Of a DNA stretch of 64,000 nucleotides, positions 1 to 8,435 are shown piece by piece (the stretch's first letter is position 1; every line of letters begins with the position of its first letter). Both the position numbers and the translations under genes were made by a program. The notes beneath the pieces were generated by a model that did no database searches, was not told the origin of the DNA, and saw only the letters and a list, made by a program, of their open reading frames with translations. This stretch comes from Pseudomonadota bacterium (GTDB taxonomy: Bacteria > Pseudomonadota > Alphaproteobacteria > Kiloniellales > JACOMY01). The stretch lies in the NCBI GenBank assembly GCA_029781795.1, contig JAKOWB010000072.1, forward strand, positions 1 to 64,000, read 5' to 3'.

Positions 1-1
1 G

Positions 2-46
2 CTGCGCGAACTCGCCGAGCGGGCGAAGAGCGGCTCGCGGCAATAG
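2..46 (+). CDS. C-terminal end of a gene that starts before the window
   Basis: The frame beginning at base 2 reads LRELAERAKSGSRQ and then a TAG stop. Its charged, helical character looks like the last residues of a real protein. Only 14 residues are visible, so no family can be named. The next 224 bases up to the gene at 271 hold no convincing gene. Confidence 0.4.
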   Translation: MRELAERAKSGSRQ

Positions 47-270
47 AGGTCTCTTGTTGGCGTTCCTGGATTGCGGCCCCGGTGATTGGCTAGGCAGTCC
101 ATCGGTGTCTCCCAAAGGCATCCAGCTCTCATAGCTCGATGCCCGCTGCCCCGAGGGCCGCCGCTTCCCGGTGAAGCGCGCGGCCCTTTGCTTTTCATCC
201 CTTCCCCCAGCCCGCCGGCTATGCCGCGCGGGCCTTCGCCTTTGCACGCCTTTGGCAAGGAGCAGAACGC

Positions 271-2382
271 ATGGCCTTTCCCCCGCCGAGCGGCCCCGAG
301 GACGAGCGCAGGGAACTCGTCGACTTCATGGGCACGAAGTATCCCTTCCCTGTGCTGCCGCCACAGCCGGTGCGCTTCGACCCGGCCAAGGCGCGGGTCG
401 ACCTGCTGCGCCAGGGCCTGCTGAGCCTGCCGGCCGAGCAGCGCGCCGCTGGGCAGGCGACACTCGAGCGCATGCTGTCCGGCGGCACGGCACCGGGACC
501 GCTGGGCAGCATCGTGGCAGCCCTGGAGGACAACCGCCTGGGCGATGCCTACGCGGTCGCCGCGAGGACCCAGCCGACCACTAAGTACACCCCCGGCCTC
601 GCCCAGGTCGCCGACAGCGGGCCGATCGCCAGTAATGCCGATCCAGGAATCGCGTCGAAGGCCACACCGACAGTCTCCGATGAGAGCGAGAGAGACGATC
701 CCACCGATCCGCTGGCACACAGCCGGGCGCTGATGGCCTTGATCGAAGCGGTCGGCCGCGCCGATGCCGCGACCGACCTCGCGGCGCTGGATGCGGAGAT
801 CGACCGCGTCCTGGCCGACGATCCGGAGAGCGCCGCGCGCTTCAAGCAGCAGGCCCGCCAGTTCGCTCTGCATGGCGGATCGCGCGACCGCGAGGGCCTG
901 CCGATGGCCGGCTTCTCCGATTGGGCGGGCGACGAGGGATACTACGCCGCCAGAGCCGTGGTACGGGCCGGCGAAGAGGCGCGGGCGGCGGGCTATGAGG
1001 TCACCGAGACCGGCGCCGGACGCATCGCCCTGTCGCTGCCGGGCGACGTGCCCTTCGTCGAGCTGGAAACCCGGTTGCTAGCCGACCTGCCGCTCGTCGA
1101 CGAGGACGGCAAGACACGCTTCCGCCTCGATCTCGACGTCCTCTCCGGCCGCATCCCGCGCGAGGAAGCCATCGCCATCGCCAAGCAACTCGATCCGGAT
1201 CGCACCTATCGGATGCTGCGGGGGTACAAGGCCGGCCAGATCATGCCGGTGCCCTCGCAGACCGCGGCCATCGTCGGCGAAGCCTACGACGCGCTGGACG
1301 AAGGCGCCGACAGCCGGCAGATCGAGGCCCTGCTGCGCGCCGGGCTGTTCGAGAAGCCGGGCTGGCAGGTGCTGGCGGAGCTGCTGATCGCCGCCTCGCC
1401 CCTGGGCACGGCAATCGACGCCGTCGACTTCGCCGATGCGACGCTGGACCTGAAGCAGGGCCTGGCGGATGGCGATGAGGAGAAGATCGGCGCCGCGCGC
1501 GATCGCATGATCCTGGCCGGCCTCGGCTTTCTGCCGGTGGGCAAGCTCGGCAAGCTCTTGAAGATCGCCGTCAAGGGCGGCAAGGCAGCCGCGCGCGAGG
1601 GCATTGCCCTGCTGCGGACCCAGTTGCGCGCCGAGCTGCATGGCATGGCGAATGCGATGGAGTCCGACGTCGATCGCGCGCTGCGCTACATCGGCGAAGA
1701 CCCCGCGCACCGGCACCTGGCCAAGGGCTTCAACCCCGACGAGGTCGCCGATCCCAGGCTTCTGGCCCTCAAGGGCGACGCGAAGGGCCAGTATACCAAG
1801 ATCAAGAAGGCCTTGAGCGACATCCAGGGCAAGAGTGGGGCCAAGCTTCTTCTGGAGGTGGTCCCGCTGCTGCATCCCGGTTCCAACGTCATGGCAAAGG
1901 ACGAGGTTTTCGTCCGCGTCACCCGCGCGGACGGCTCCAGCGTCATCACCGACATCGACGTACTCGTGCTGCCGAAGGACTCCGCCTTGGCGGCTGACAT
2001 TGCAGCCGAGCGCATTGGTACTGACAAGACGCCGATCGACCTCGACACGCTGCTGGGCGAACAGCCGATCGCCTCCGAGGTGAAGACGGGGCGCGGACGC
2101 CGGACCGAGCCACAGAAACTCGTCCGGGACGCCTTTGCCAAAGCCGCCAAGCCCTACACCCTGGCCCGCGTGCCGATTGCCGACATCCCGATCCGGCGGA
2201 TACGCCGCGACCTGCTGGCCTTCGCCCAGAGGAAAAATCTCGATCCGGCCTATGTTCTGATGGTCGCGCGCTCGCTGAAGAAGGTGCTGCCCAGCGACAC
2301 GCCCTTTCTTTCGGCGCTGTTCGCCGGCCTGTCGATCCTGGGACTGGCCGGCAGCGGCGCCCTCGATGACGAGAAGCCATGA
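271..2382 (+). CDS. large protein with pre-toxin-like linker and PD-(D/E)xK-like C-terminal nuclease signature
   Basis: The ATG at 271 has AAGGAG eight bases upstream, giving 703 residues. No family is recognised over the N-terminal ~370 residues, which are acidic, Ala-rich and lack a signal peptide. Residues ~371-431 (start LLIAASPLGTAIDAVD, end LPVGKLGKLLK) resemble the hydrophobic helical linker that precedes the toxin domain in polymorphic toxins. The region ~555-610 carries DIDVLVLP (D561, D563) and then SEVKTGRGR (E603-V-K605). This is the Asp...Glu-x-Lys order of PD-(D/E)xK nucleases. The last ~25 residues are hydrophobic. It is followed 62 bases later by a small acidic protein, the arrangement expected for toxin and immunity protein. 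The nuclease and toxin roles are inference; a DNA-processing or phage-related protein is possible. Confidence 0.6.
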   Translation: MAFPPPSGPEDERRELVDFMGTKYPFPVLPPQPVRFDPAKARVDLLRQGLLSLPAEQRAAGQATLERMLSGGTAPGPLGSIVAALEDNRLGDAYAVAARTQPTTKYTPGLAQVADSGPIASNADPGIASKATPTVSDESERDDPTDPLAHSRALMALIEAVGRADAATDLAALDAEIDRVLADDPESAARFKQQARQFALHGGSRDREGLPMAGFSDWAGDEGYYAARAVVRAGEEARAAGYEVTETGAGRIALSLPGDVPFVELETRLLADLPLVDEDGKTRFRLDLDVLSGRIPREEAIAIAKQLDPDRTYRMLRGYKAGQIMPVPSQTAAIVGEAYDALDEGADSRQIEALLRAGLFEKPGWQVLAELLIAASPLGTAIDAVDFADATLDLKQGLADGDEEKIGAARDRMILAGLGFLPVGKLGKLLKIAVKGGKAAAREGIALLRTQLRAELHGMANAMESDVDRALRYIGEDPAHRHLAKGFNPDEVADPRLLALKGDAKGQYTKIKKALSDIQGKSGAKLLLEVVPLLHPGSNVMAKDEVFVRVTRADGSSVITDIDVLVLPKDSALAADIAAERIGTDKTPIDLDTLLGEQPIASEVKTGRGRRTEPQKLVRDAFAKAAKPYTLARVPIADIPIRRIRRDLLAFAQRKNLDPAYVLMVARSLKKVLPSDTPFLSALFAGLSILGLAGSGALDDEKP

Positions 2383-2444
2383 GGCTATTCAACCAGACGC
2401 TGTGCCCCGCAGCGCACTTCGCAGCACCGCCGATGGAGAGAGCG

Positions 2445-2948
2445 ATGGGCGTGGACGTCTATCTGGATTGGCCGGGACGGCCGGCGGATGACTATGAGTT
2501 GGATGACGACGATGAGACCAGCGACGCGCTGCATCATCGGGCGGAATGGTCCGCGCGGTCACATGTCTGGGAATTCCTCAATCTGCTTGGCAACAAATGC
2601 CCGGCGGCGATGGCAAACTGCGCCGCCGAGACTCTATGGCAAGCGGCTGAACTGGACGAAGAAGTGCCCCTGGCCGGGCTGGCCGAGGCCTCCGCATGCC
2701 TCGCGGGATTGCTGGAGGCCTACGACCCCTCGATCCAGGCCCTGGCCAAACTGCTCCGGGAGGACATGGAAGAGCGGCAGACCCGGAGACTGAGTCGCCG
2801 GGAGCGACGCCTGCGTCGTCCTTTGGACGCCAGCGACTTCGCGGGCACCGCGAGCTATCTCGCCGAGCACCTGCGCCGTCTGGTCAAGAGCCTGCGTGTG
2901 CTGGAAGCCGAGGGCGTGGACCGCGTCAGCCTGAAACTGTCGCCGTGA
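2445..2948 (+). CDS. small acidic protein of unknown function, candidate immunity partner of the upstream gene
   Basis: I chose the ATG at 2445 because GGAGAG sits four bases upstream; the frame stays open back to an ATG at 2379 that overlaps the preceding stop, but its first 22 residues are poor. The product is 167 residues starting MGVDVYLDWPG, with an acidic patch (DDYELDDDDE) near residue 20. It is mostly helical, with no signal peptide or membrane segment, and a basic stretch (RRLSRRERRLRR) lies near residue 120. I do not recognise a family with confidence. Its position directly behind a nuclease-like protein and its acidic N-terminus fit an immunity protein, but that rests on context only. 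Confidence 0.6.
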   Translation: MGVDVYLDWPGRPADDYELDDDDETSDALHHRAEWSARSHVWEFLNLLGNKCPAAMANCAAETLWQAAELDEEVPLAGLAEASACLAGLLEAYDPSIQALAKLLREDMEERQTRRLSRRERRLRRPLDASDFAGTASYLAEHLRRLVKSLRVLEAEGVDRVSLKLSP

Positions 2949-3023
2949 CCGCCACGGGCTGACGCACCTGGCGAAGGCTCGGCCTCGGTCCCTTGGGGAC
3001 CTGCGAGATTGTTCGTGCAAAAG

Positions 3024-3156
3024 AGCTTGGCCGCAGGTCCTTGGGGGACCCGCGGGCCCAGTGCCTGAAAAAGCTTGGCCGCAGGTCCTTGGGGGACCTG
3101 CGGGCCCAGTGCCTGAAAAAGCTTGGCCGCAGGTCCTTGGGGGACCTGCGGCCTGG
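3024..3156. repeat. tandem 48-bp repeats, each carrying a strong stem-loop
   Basis: Units start at 3024, 3072 and 3120 with period exactly 48 bp; the third is cut short after its hairpin. A decayed copy of the hairpin core lies at about 2989-3006. Each unit holds a left arm CCGCAGGTCC, a TTGGG loop and a right arm GGACC(T/C)GCGG. In the third unit the stem is a perfect 12 bp (3125-3136 with 3142-3153). The second has 10 bp, and the first has one mismatch. The array lies between two converging genes, so it may act as a bidirectional transcription stop or a REP-like element. Confidence 0.85.
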
Positions 3157-3188
3157 GCCAGTCGTCTATGCCAGGGGCAGGAGAGGGG

Positions 3189-3470
3189 TTACTGCGCCGG
3201 CACCAGGCCCAACTGAACCTTGAGCTCCGCCAGCGCGGCGCAGGCCGCCTCGGGGTCCTGCTGCGCCAGGGTGGGAACCTGCTGGATCTTGGCCGAGATG
3301 GCCTCGCTGTCGGTGGCGGAGATCGAGCCGTCGCGCAGCTTGGAGCCCCAGGCCGCGACCACGGCCGCCTGCTCGGCGTTGATGTCGCAGGAGGCCGCCA
3401 TCGCGGCGCCGCCGGCGAAGCCGACCAGGACCCCAACCAGGGACAGGGACAGGGCGAGACTGCGCAACAT
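3189..3470 (-). CDS. small exported protein of unknown function
   Basis: The ATG at 3470 is preceded by AAGGAGG at a spacing of nine bases, which fixes the start and gives 93 residues. Residues 1-23 (MLRSLALSLSLVG..., ending in AMA before ASCD) form a clear Sec signal peptide. The mature part is about 70 residues, Ala-rich and helical, with two cysteines (ASCDIN and AACAAL) that could pair in the periplasm. No known domain was recognised. It converges on the hairpin repeat array, which could terminate its transcript. Confidence 0.7.
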   Translation of the reverse strand: MLRSLALSLSLVGVLVGFAGGAAMAASCDINAEQAAVVAAWGSKLRDGSISATDSEAISAKIQQVPTLAQQDPEAACAALAELKVQLGLVPAQ

Positions 3471-3750
3471 CTGCTGTGGCCTCCTTGAAGCCGGTGTTCT
3501 TGCCTTCGTCCTACGGGCGGAGCGGAGCCCCCATCCCCGGCGTCCCGGCACAGGCCTTGGACGCCAGGGAAAAGGTAGGCGGCGGCAGGGGGCGCCACAA
3601 GGCACCGCCGGCAAAGCGGCGGCGACGCTTTGATCGGCCGGCGGCGGGCTTGAGGACCGGGCGGGGGCGCTTGCAGGCCAGGCGGGGCCGCCCTATGGTC
3701 GGCGCCACAGCAACAGCCTGACGCCTTTTGCCGGGAGCGAGTTCGAGGCC

Positions 3751-4089
3751 ATGACCTACGTCGTCACCGAAGCCTGCATCAAGTGCAAGTACATGGACTG
3801 CGTCGAGGTCTGCCCGGTGAACTGTTTCTACGAGGGCGCCAACATGCTCGTCATCCATCCCGACGAGTGCATCGACTGCGGCGTCTGCGAGCCGGAGTGC
3901 CCGCCCGAGGCGATCATCCCCGACACCGACAGCAAGGCCGAGGCCTGGCTGGAGCTGAACCGCGACTACTCGACCCAGTGGCCCAACATCACCCGCCGCG
4001 GCGAGCCGCCGGCCGACGCCGACGAGTTCAAGGGCGTCGAGGGCAAGTTCGAAAAGTTCTTCTCCAGCGAGCCGGGCTCCAGCGGCTGA
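3751..4089 (+). CDS. fdxA: ferredoxin FdxA, 7Fe type (one 3Fe-4S, one 4Fe-4S cluster)
   Basis: The 112-residue product is a cytoplasmic electron carrier closely resembling Azotobacter ferredoxin I. The nine cysteines at 9, 12, 17, 21, 25, 40, 43, 46 and 50 match the family pattern. By analogy C9, C17 and C50 hold the 3Fe-4S cluster and C21, C40, C43 and C46 hold the 4Fe-4S cluster. The C-terminal extension ([11 protein letters not shown]...) is also typical. In many alphaproteobacteria fdxA sits next to carD; here a tct transporter operon lies between the two. It converges on tctA with only four bases between the stops. Confidence 0.95.
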   Translation: MTYVVTEACIKCKYMDCVEVCPVNCFYEGANMLVIHPDECIDCGVCEPECPPEAIIPDTDSKAEAWLELNRDYSTQWPNITRRGEPPADADEFKGVEGKFEKFFSSEPGSSG

Positions 4090-4093
4090 GGCG

Positions 4094-5602
4094 CTAGCCG
4101 GCGCGCCGCTTCCAGCGCAGCGCCAGGGGCACCACCAGGGCCAGCAGCGCCAGCGCCAGGAAGGCGGCGCTGATCGGCCGCTCGACGAAAACCGAGAAGT
4201 CGCCGCGACTGATGGTCAGCGCGCGGCGGAACTGTTCCTCGCAGAGCGGCCCCAGGATCAGCCCGACGATGCAGGGCGCGATCGGCACCTCGAGGCGCCG
4301 CATGGCGAAGCCCAGCAGCCCCAGCGCGAAGAGCAGCCCCAGGTCGAAGGCCTGGCCGGTCAGGCTGAGCACGCCGAGGGTCGAGAAGACCAGGATGCCG
4401 CCGTAGAGCCAGGGCGCCGGGATCGCCAGCAGCCGCACCCAGAGGCCGACCAGCGGCAGGTTCAGCACCAGCAGCATCAGGTTGCCGATGAAGAGGCTGG
4501 CGATCAGCGCCCAGACCAGCGAGCCCTGGCCCTGGAACAGCAGCGGCCCCGGCTGCAGGCCGTACTGCTGGAAGGCGGCCAGCAGGATCGCCGCCGTGGC
4601 CGAGGTCGGCAGGCCCAGCGTCAGCAGCGGCACCAGCACGCCGGCGACGGCGGCGTTGTTCGCCGCCTCGGGCCCGGCCACGCCCTCGATCGCACCCTGG
4701 CCGAACTCGTCGGGGCCGCGGCCGGCGGCGGCCTTGCGGCGGGCGAGGCGGCGCTCGATCCAGAAGGAGAGGAAGGTCGGCACCTCGGTCCCGCCGGCCG
4801 GCAGCGTGCCGAAGGGAAAGCCCACCGCCGTGCCGCGCAGCCAGGGCCGCCAGGAGCGCCGCCACTCGCCCCGCGTCATCAGCAGCGAGCCCTTGACCGG
4901 CTGGATCTCGGCGCTGCTGAGGTCGGGGCGCGAGGCCATGAAGAGCGCCTCGCCCACGGCGAAGAGGCCGACCACGGCGATCACCACGTCGACGCCGTCG
5001 AGCAGCCGCGGCAGCCCCAGGGTGAAGCGCGCCTGCCCGGTCAGCGTGTCGATGCCGACGAGGCCGAGGGCAAGGCCGATCAGCAGGCTGGAGAGGCCCT
5101 TCAGCGGCTGGTCGCCCAGCATGGCCGAGACCGTGACGAAGGCCAGGACCATCAGCGCGCAGTAGTCGGCGGGCCCGAAGGCGAGGGCCACCTTGACCGC
5201 GAAGGGCGCGATGAGCGCCAGCAGGAGCGTGCCGATCAGCCCGGCGATGAAGGAGCCGACGGCGGCGGTGGAGAGCGCCGCCGCGCCGCGCCCGCGCCGC
5301 GCCATCAGGCTGCCCTCCAGCGCGGTGACGATGGAACCGCTCTCGCCCGGCGTGTTCAGCAGGATCGAGGTGGTCGAGCTGCCGTACATGGCGCCGTAGT
5401 AGATGCCGGCGAACATGATGAAGGCGCCGGTCGGGTCGAGGCCATAGGTCACCGGCAGCAGCAGCGCGATGGTCAGCGCCGGCCCGATGCCGGGCAGGAT
5501 GCCGATGATGGTGCCGAGCGTGGTGCCGACCAGCGCCCACAGCAGGTTCTCGCCGGTCAGCGCGGTGGCGAAGCCCTGACCCAGAAGGTCGAGCGCGTCC
5601 AT
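4094..5602 (-). CDS. tctA: tripartite tricarboxylate transporter large permease TctA
   Basis: The 502-residue product has the TctA family layout of about 11-12 membrane helices and the conserved glycine/proline-rich motifs near the N-terminus ([20 protein letters not shown] and [20 protein letters not shown]). It is the main transport subunit, moving citrate-like or other carboxylates with a cation gradient using the periplasmic binding protein TctC. It starts one base after the tctB stop, so translation is probably coupled. The substrate cannot be read from the sequence; TTT systems also carry terephthalate, other aromatics and dicarboxylates. Confidence 0.95.
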   Translation of the reverse strand: MDALDLLGQGFATALTGENLLWALVGTTLGTIIGILPGIGPALTIALLLPVTYGLDPTGAFIMFAGIYYGAMYGSSTTSILLNTPGESGSIVTALEGSLMARRGRGAAALSTAAVGSFIAGLIGTLLLALIAPFAVKVALAFGPADYCALMVLAFVTVSAMLGDQPLKGLSSLLIGLALGLVGIDTLTGQARFTLGLPRLLDGVDVVIAVVGLFAVGEALFMASRPDLSSAEIQPVKGSLLMTRGEWRRSWRPWLRGTAVGFPFGTLPAGGTEVPTFLSFWIERRLARRKAAAGRGPDEFGQGAIEGVAGPEAANNAAVAGVLVPLLTLGLPTSATAAILLAAFQQYGLQPGPLLFQGQGSLVWALIASLFIGNLMLLVLNLPLVGLWVRLLAIPAPWLYGGILVFSTLGVLSLTGQAFDLGLLFALGLLGFAMRRLEVPIAPCIVGLILGPLCEEQFRRALTISRGDFSVFVERPISAAFLALALLALVVPLALRWKRRAG

Positions 5603-5603
5603 G

Positions 5604-6092
5604 TCAGACCAGGCCCTTCAGCCAGCCGGCCGGCAGGGTCAGCCCCAGGAGGCGGGTGAAGACGAGGTAGACCGCCAGCGCCAGCGCCAGGCCGATGGCG
5701 AGGTCGACCAGCGGCCGCCGCCGGCCGAAGGCGACGGCGACGGCCAGGAACAGGACGGCCGAACAGGGCACGAAGCCAGCCCAGCGCACCAGCAGCACCT
5801 GCTGCAGCAGGCCGAGCCCCAGGATCAGCAGCGCCGGCAGGTCGCGTGGCGCGCGCTGCCCGGCGGCGGGCGCGAGCTGGCGCCAGCCACGCCAGGCCAG
5901 CACCCCGCCCACCAGCAGCAGCGCGGCGGCGACCGCCCAGGGAAAGGCCTTGGGCCCGACCTTGGCGTAGAGCGGCGCAACCTTGAGGCCGAGCGTCATG
6001 CCGCCGATCGCCAGGCCGGCGGCCGCCAGGGCGAGGCCGTAGGCGACCTCGGCCCAGGCGCGCCGCCGGGGCTCCGCCAGCGGCGCGGCCAT
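5604..6092 (-). CDS. tctB: tripartite tricarboxylate transporter small permease TctB
   Basis: The 162-residue protein has four predicted membrane helices (around residues 15-35, 48-68, 85-110 and 125-150), the usual TctB size and topology. TctB associates with TctA in the inner membrane and is needed for transport. Its ATG overlaps the tctC stop by one base (TAATG arrangement), and tctA follows after one base. The three genes therefore form a tight operon in the order tctC-tctB-tctA. Sequence conservation in this family is low, so the call leans on topology and context. Confidence 0.9.
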   Translation of the reverse strand: MAAPLAEPRRRAWAEVAYGLALAAAGLAIGGMTLGLKVAPLYAKVGPKAFPWAVAAALLLVGGVLAWRGWRQLAPAAGQRAPRDLPALLILGLGLLQQVLLVRWAGFVPCSAVLFLAVAVAFGRRRPLVDLAIGLALALAVYLVFTRLLGLTLPAGWLKGLV

Positions 6093-7078
6093 TACTGCAC
6101 CAGGCCGATGGCCTTCAGGGTGCCGGCGATGGTCGCGTTCTGCTCCTGCAGGAAGGCGGCGAAGGCATCGCCGGCGAGGTAGATATCCATCCAGTCATGG
6201 TCCTTCAACGCCGCCTGCCAGGCGGCGCTCTTCACTGTCTTGTCCACCGCGTCGAGCAGCGCCTGCCGCGCTTCGGGCGAGAGGTTCGGCGGTGCCATGA
6301 CGCCGCGCCAGTTGGCCAGTTCCACCGCGATGCCCTGCTCCTTCAAGGTCGGGATCTCGATGCCGGCGACGCGCTCGGGCGACGAGATCGCCAGCGCGCG
6401 CAGTTCGCCGGACGCGATCTGCCCGGCCCATTCGCCGTAGCCGCTGACACCCACGGTGACGTGGCCGCCGAGGATCGCCGCCAGCGCCTCGCCGCCGCCG
6501 GAGAAGGGCACGTAGTTGACCAGCGTCGGGTCGAGGCCGGCGCCCTGGGCGATCAGGCCTGCCAGGATGTGGTCGGTGCCGCCGGCCGAGCCGCCGCCCC
6601 AGGAGACAGAACCGGGATCGGCCTCGAAGGCGACCATCAGGTCGGCCAGGGTCTGGATCGGCGAGGCGGCGGGCACCACCAGCACCTCGTACTCGCCGGT
6701 CAGGCGCGCGATCGGCGTCACCTGGTCCAGCGTCACCGGCGCGGCGTTGGTCAGGATGGCGCCGACCATGACCAGGCCGCCGACCAGCAGGGCGTCGCCC
6801 TGCCCGCTGCGCTGGTCGATGAACTGCGCCAGGCCCACGGTGCCGCCGGCGCCGGCCACGTTCTCCACCGTCACGGTCTTGGCGATGCCCTCGGCCTGCA
6901 TCGCCGCCTGCAGGGTGCGCGCGGTCTGGTCCCAGCCGCCGCCAGGCTTGGCCGGCGCGACGATGGTCAGGCTGTCGAGCGCTCGGGCGGCCGGGCCGCC
7001 GGTCAGAGTGAGGGGCAGCGCCAACGTCAGGCCCAAGGCCAGAAGGCCCCGCCGGAGCTGTGGATAAAATGCCCGCAT
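6092..7078 (-). CDS. tctC: tripartite tricarboxylate transporter substrate-binding protein TctC (Bug family)
   Basis: I chose the ATG at 7078 because GGGGAGG lies 11 bases upstream and the protein then begins with a normal Sec signal peptide (residues 1-~33, MRAFYPQLRRGLLALGL...). The 328-residue length is typical. The mature start LDSLTIVAPAKPGGGWDQ carries the conserved glycine-rich loop that holds the carboxylate ligand, and SWGGGSAGGTDH is the second conserved ligand-loop region. The protein would capture a carboxylate in the periplasm and deliver it to TctAB. It is the first gene of the tct operon; the 276 bases upstream separate it from divergent carD. Confidence 0.93.
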   Translation of the reverse strand: MRAFYPQLRRGLLALGLTLALPLTLTGGPAARALDSLTIVAPAKPGGGWDQTARTLQAAMQAEGIAKTVTVENVAGAGGTVGLAQFIDQRSGQGDALLVGGLVMVGAILTNAAPVTLDQVTPIARLTGEYEVLVVPAASPIQTLADLMVAFEADPGSVSWGGGSAGGTDHILAGLIAQGAGLDPTLVNYVPFSGGGEALAAILGGHVTVGVSGYGEWAGQIASGELRALAISSPERVAGIEIPTLKEQGIAVELANWRGVMAPPNLSPEARQALLDAVDKTVKSAAWQAALKDHDWMDIYLAGDAFAAFLQEQNATIAGTLKAIGLVQ

Positions 7079-7261
7079 GGGTTGCTTTTCCTCCCCTTGG
7101 CGACGCGCTTTCCTGGCGCGACATTCTGTCTTTCGCCAGAGCCTATCGCCAAGCGCGGTCGGACCGCAAAAGCCTTTATTCGAAGGGTTTGTCATGCGCC
7201 TTGCAGGAGGCGGCCCGGCGGCTGGAACAGGGGTAGAGGCGATCGTTGCTGCGCTGCAACC

Positions 7262-7290
7262 TTGAATTTTCCCGATCTTTGAAGTAGAGT
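7262..7290 (+). promoter_or_regulatory. candidate sigma-70 promoter for carD
   Basis: TTGAAT at 7262-7267 and TAGAGT at 7285-7290 are separated by exactly 17 bases. This would give a leader of about 58 bases before the carD ATG at 7355. The stretch is also the most AT-rich in this intergenic region. This is a pattern match only. Confidence 0.4.
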
Positions 7291-7354
7291 TTCCGCCGGT
7301 TCCAGCGGGCAGACGAAAGGCCCGCCATCCTGATCAACAGTCTGGAATGCCACC

Positions 7355-8260
7355 ATGCCCGCGAGCGTCAAGCGACCGGCAAAGGCCAAGTCGGCGCCAA
7401 AGGATCCCAAGGTGAAGGCGAAGGCCGCGCAGGCCACGGCGGCGAGCCGCAAGGCCAGCGCCACGGCCAAGCCCAAGGCCGCCGCCAAGCCGGCCAAGGC
7501 GGCTGCCAAGAAGCCGGCGAAGGGCAGCGCCGTCAAGGCCGCGCCCGCCAAGGCCGCGCCCGCCAAGGCCGCGCCCGTCAAGGCCGCGCCCGCCAAGGCG
7601 AGCGAGCCCAAGCCCGCGGCGAAGGTACCGGCGCCCAAGGCCGCCGCCAAGCCCGCGATGAAGCCCCCGGCCGCCGCGCCGGTTCAACCCAAGCCCGTCA
7701 ACAGCAAGCCCCAGGACAGCACACCCAAGATCATGTTGAAGAGCGAGAAGCCGGCCGTGGTTGCCGAAGAGGATGTCGACTACGCCGCCGGCGACTACGT
7801 GGTCTATCCGACCCACGGCGTCGGCCGCGTGCTGGGCATCGAGCTGCAGGAAGTATCGGGCCACAAGCTGCGCCTGATCGCCATCAAGTTCGAGAAGGAC
7901 CGCATGACGCTGCGTGTGCCGGTCGCCAAGGCGCAGCAGTCGGGCCTGCGCAAGCTGTCGACCCGCAAGGTGATGGATTCCGCGCTGGCCGCCCTCAAGG
8001 GCAAGAGCCGCGTGAAGCGCACCATGTGGAGCCGCCGGGCGCAGGAGTACGAAGCCAAGATCAACTCCGGCGACCCGGTCTCCATCGCCGAGGTGGTGCG
8101 CGACCTGCACCGCGGCAGCGACCAGCCGGACCAGTCCTACAGCGAGCGCCAGATGTACCAGGCCGCGCTCGACCGCCTGGCGCGCGAGTTCGCGGCCGTC
8201 GAGAAGATCGACGAGGTGACCGCGGCCGAAAGGCTGGAACAGCTCCTCAAGGCTGCGTAA
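7355..8260 (+). CDS. carD: CarD/CdnL-family RNA polymerase-binding regulator with long histone-H1-like N-terminal tail
   Basis: The product has 301 residues; ordinary CdnL proteins have about 160-200. Residues ~142-205 (DYAAGDYVVYPTHGVGRV...) are the RNA polymerase interaction domain that contacts the beta subunit. Residues ~206-301 form the helical DNA-contacting domain (KRTMWSRRAQEYEAKINSGD). CarD stabilises open promoter complexes at housekeeping and rRNA promoters. The extra ~140 N-terminal residues are almost only Lys, Ala and Pro, including KAAPA repeats, resembling eukaryotic H1 tails. They are probably disordered and DNA-binding. No strong Shine-Dalgarno precedes the ATG, so a start inside the tail cannot be excluded. 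A strong terminator hairpin follows. Confidence 0.93.
   Translation: MPASVKRPAKAKSAPKDPKVKAKAAQATAASRKASATAKPKAAAKPAKAAAKKPAKGSAVKAAPAKAAPAKAAPVKAAPAKASEPKPAAKVPAPKAAAKPAMKPPAAAPVQPKPVNSKPQDSTPKIMLKSEKPAVVAEEDVDYAAGDYVVYPTHGVGRVLGIELQEVSGHKLRLIAIKFEKDRMTLRVPVAKAQQSGLRKLSTRKVMDSALAALKGKSRVKRTMWSRRAQEYEAKINSGDPVSIAEVVRDLHRGSDQPDQSYSERQMYQAALDRLAREFAAVEKIDEVTAAERLEQLLKAA
7535..7609 (+). repeat. 15-bp tandem repeat inside carD encoding KAAPA/KAAPV units
   Basis: AAGGCCGCGCCCGCC or a one-base variant begins at 7535, 7550, 7565 and 7580, with a partial fifth copy at 7595. Each unit adds five residues (Lys-Ala-Ala-Pro-Ala/Val). Such near-identical in-frame copies are expected to change number by slippage, so tail length may vary between strains. 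Confidence 0.85.
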
Positions 8261-8309
8261 GGTTGCATGCGTCGGGCCGCTCGGCGGCCATGAGCATGCG
8301 CGAGCATCG

Positions 8310-8336
8310 AGAGCCCGGCCGTCGGCCGGGCTCTTT
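8310..8336 (+). terminator. intrinsic terminator after carD
   Basis: A perfect stem with arms GAGCCCGGCC (8311-8320) and GGCCGGGCTC (8324-8333) closes a three-base loop and is followed by TTT at 8334-8336. An A-T pair extends the stem by one. It lies 50 bases after the carD stop, in the direction of carD transcription. Confidence 0.8.
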
Positions 8337-8435
8337 CGATTCCTGGCCACGAAACGCGCCGACTGGGGGCATCGGCGTTGGGCCTGGTGGGGTGCCAGGC
8401 TTGACAGGGCGGGGCTGCAAGGGGACCAGGGGCGG

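Noticed and set aside
2993-3223. Reading frame through the 48-bp repeats (16-residue repeats RRSLGDLRAQCLKK)
   Set aside because: The repeats form perfect hairpins, there is no good ribosome binding site, and the region lies between converging genes; structural DNA/RNA is the simpler explanation.
7079-7354. tRNA or small RNA gene in the tctC-carD intergenic region
   Set aside because: No T-loop or anticodon arm pattern; only a promoter-like pair was seen.
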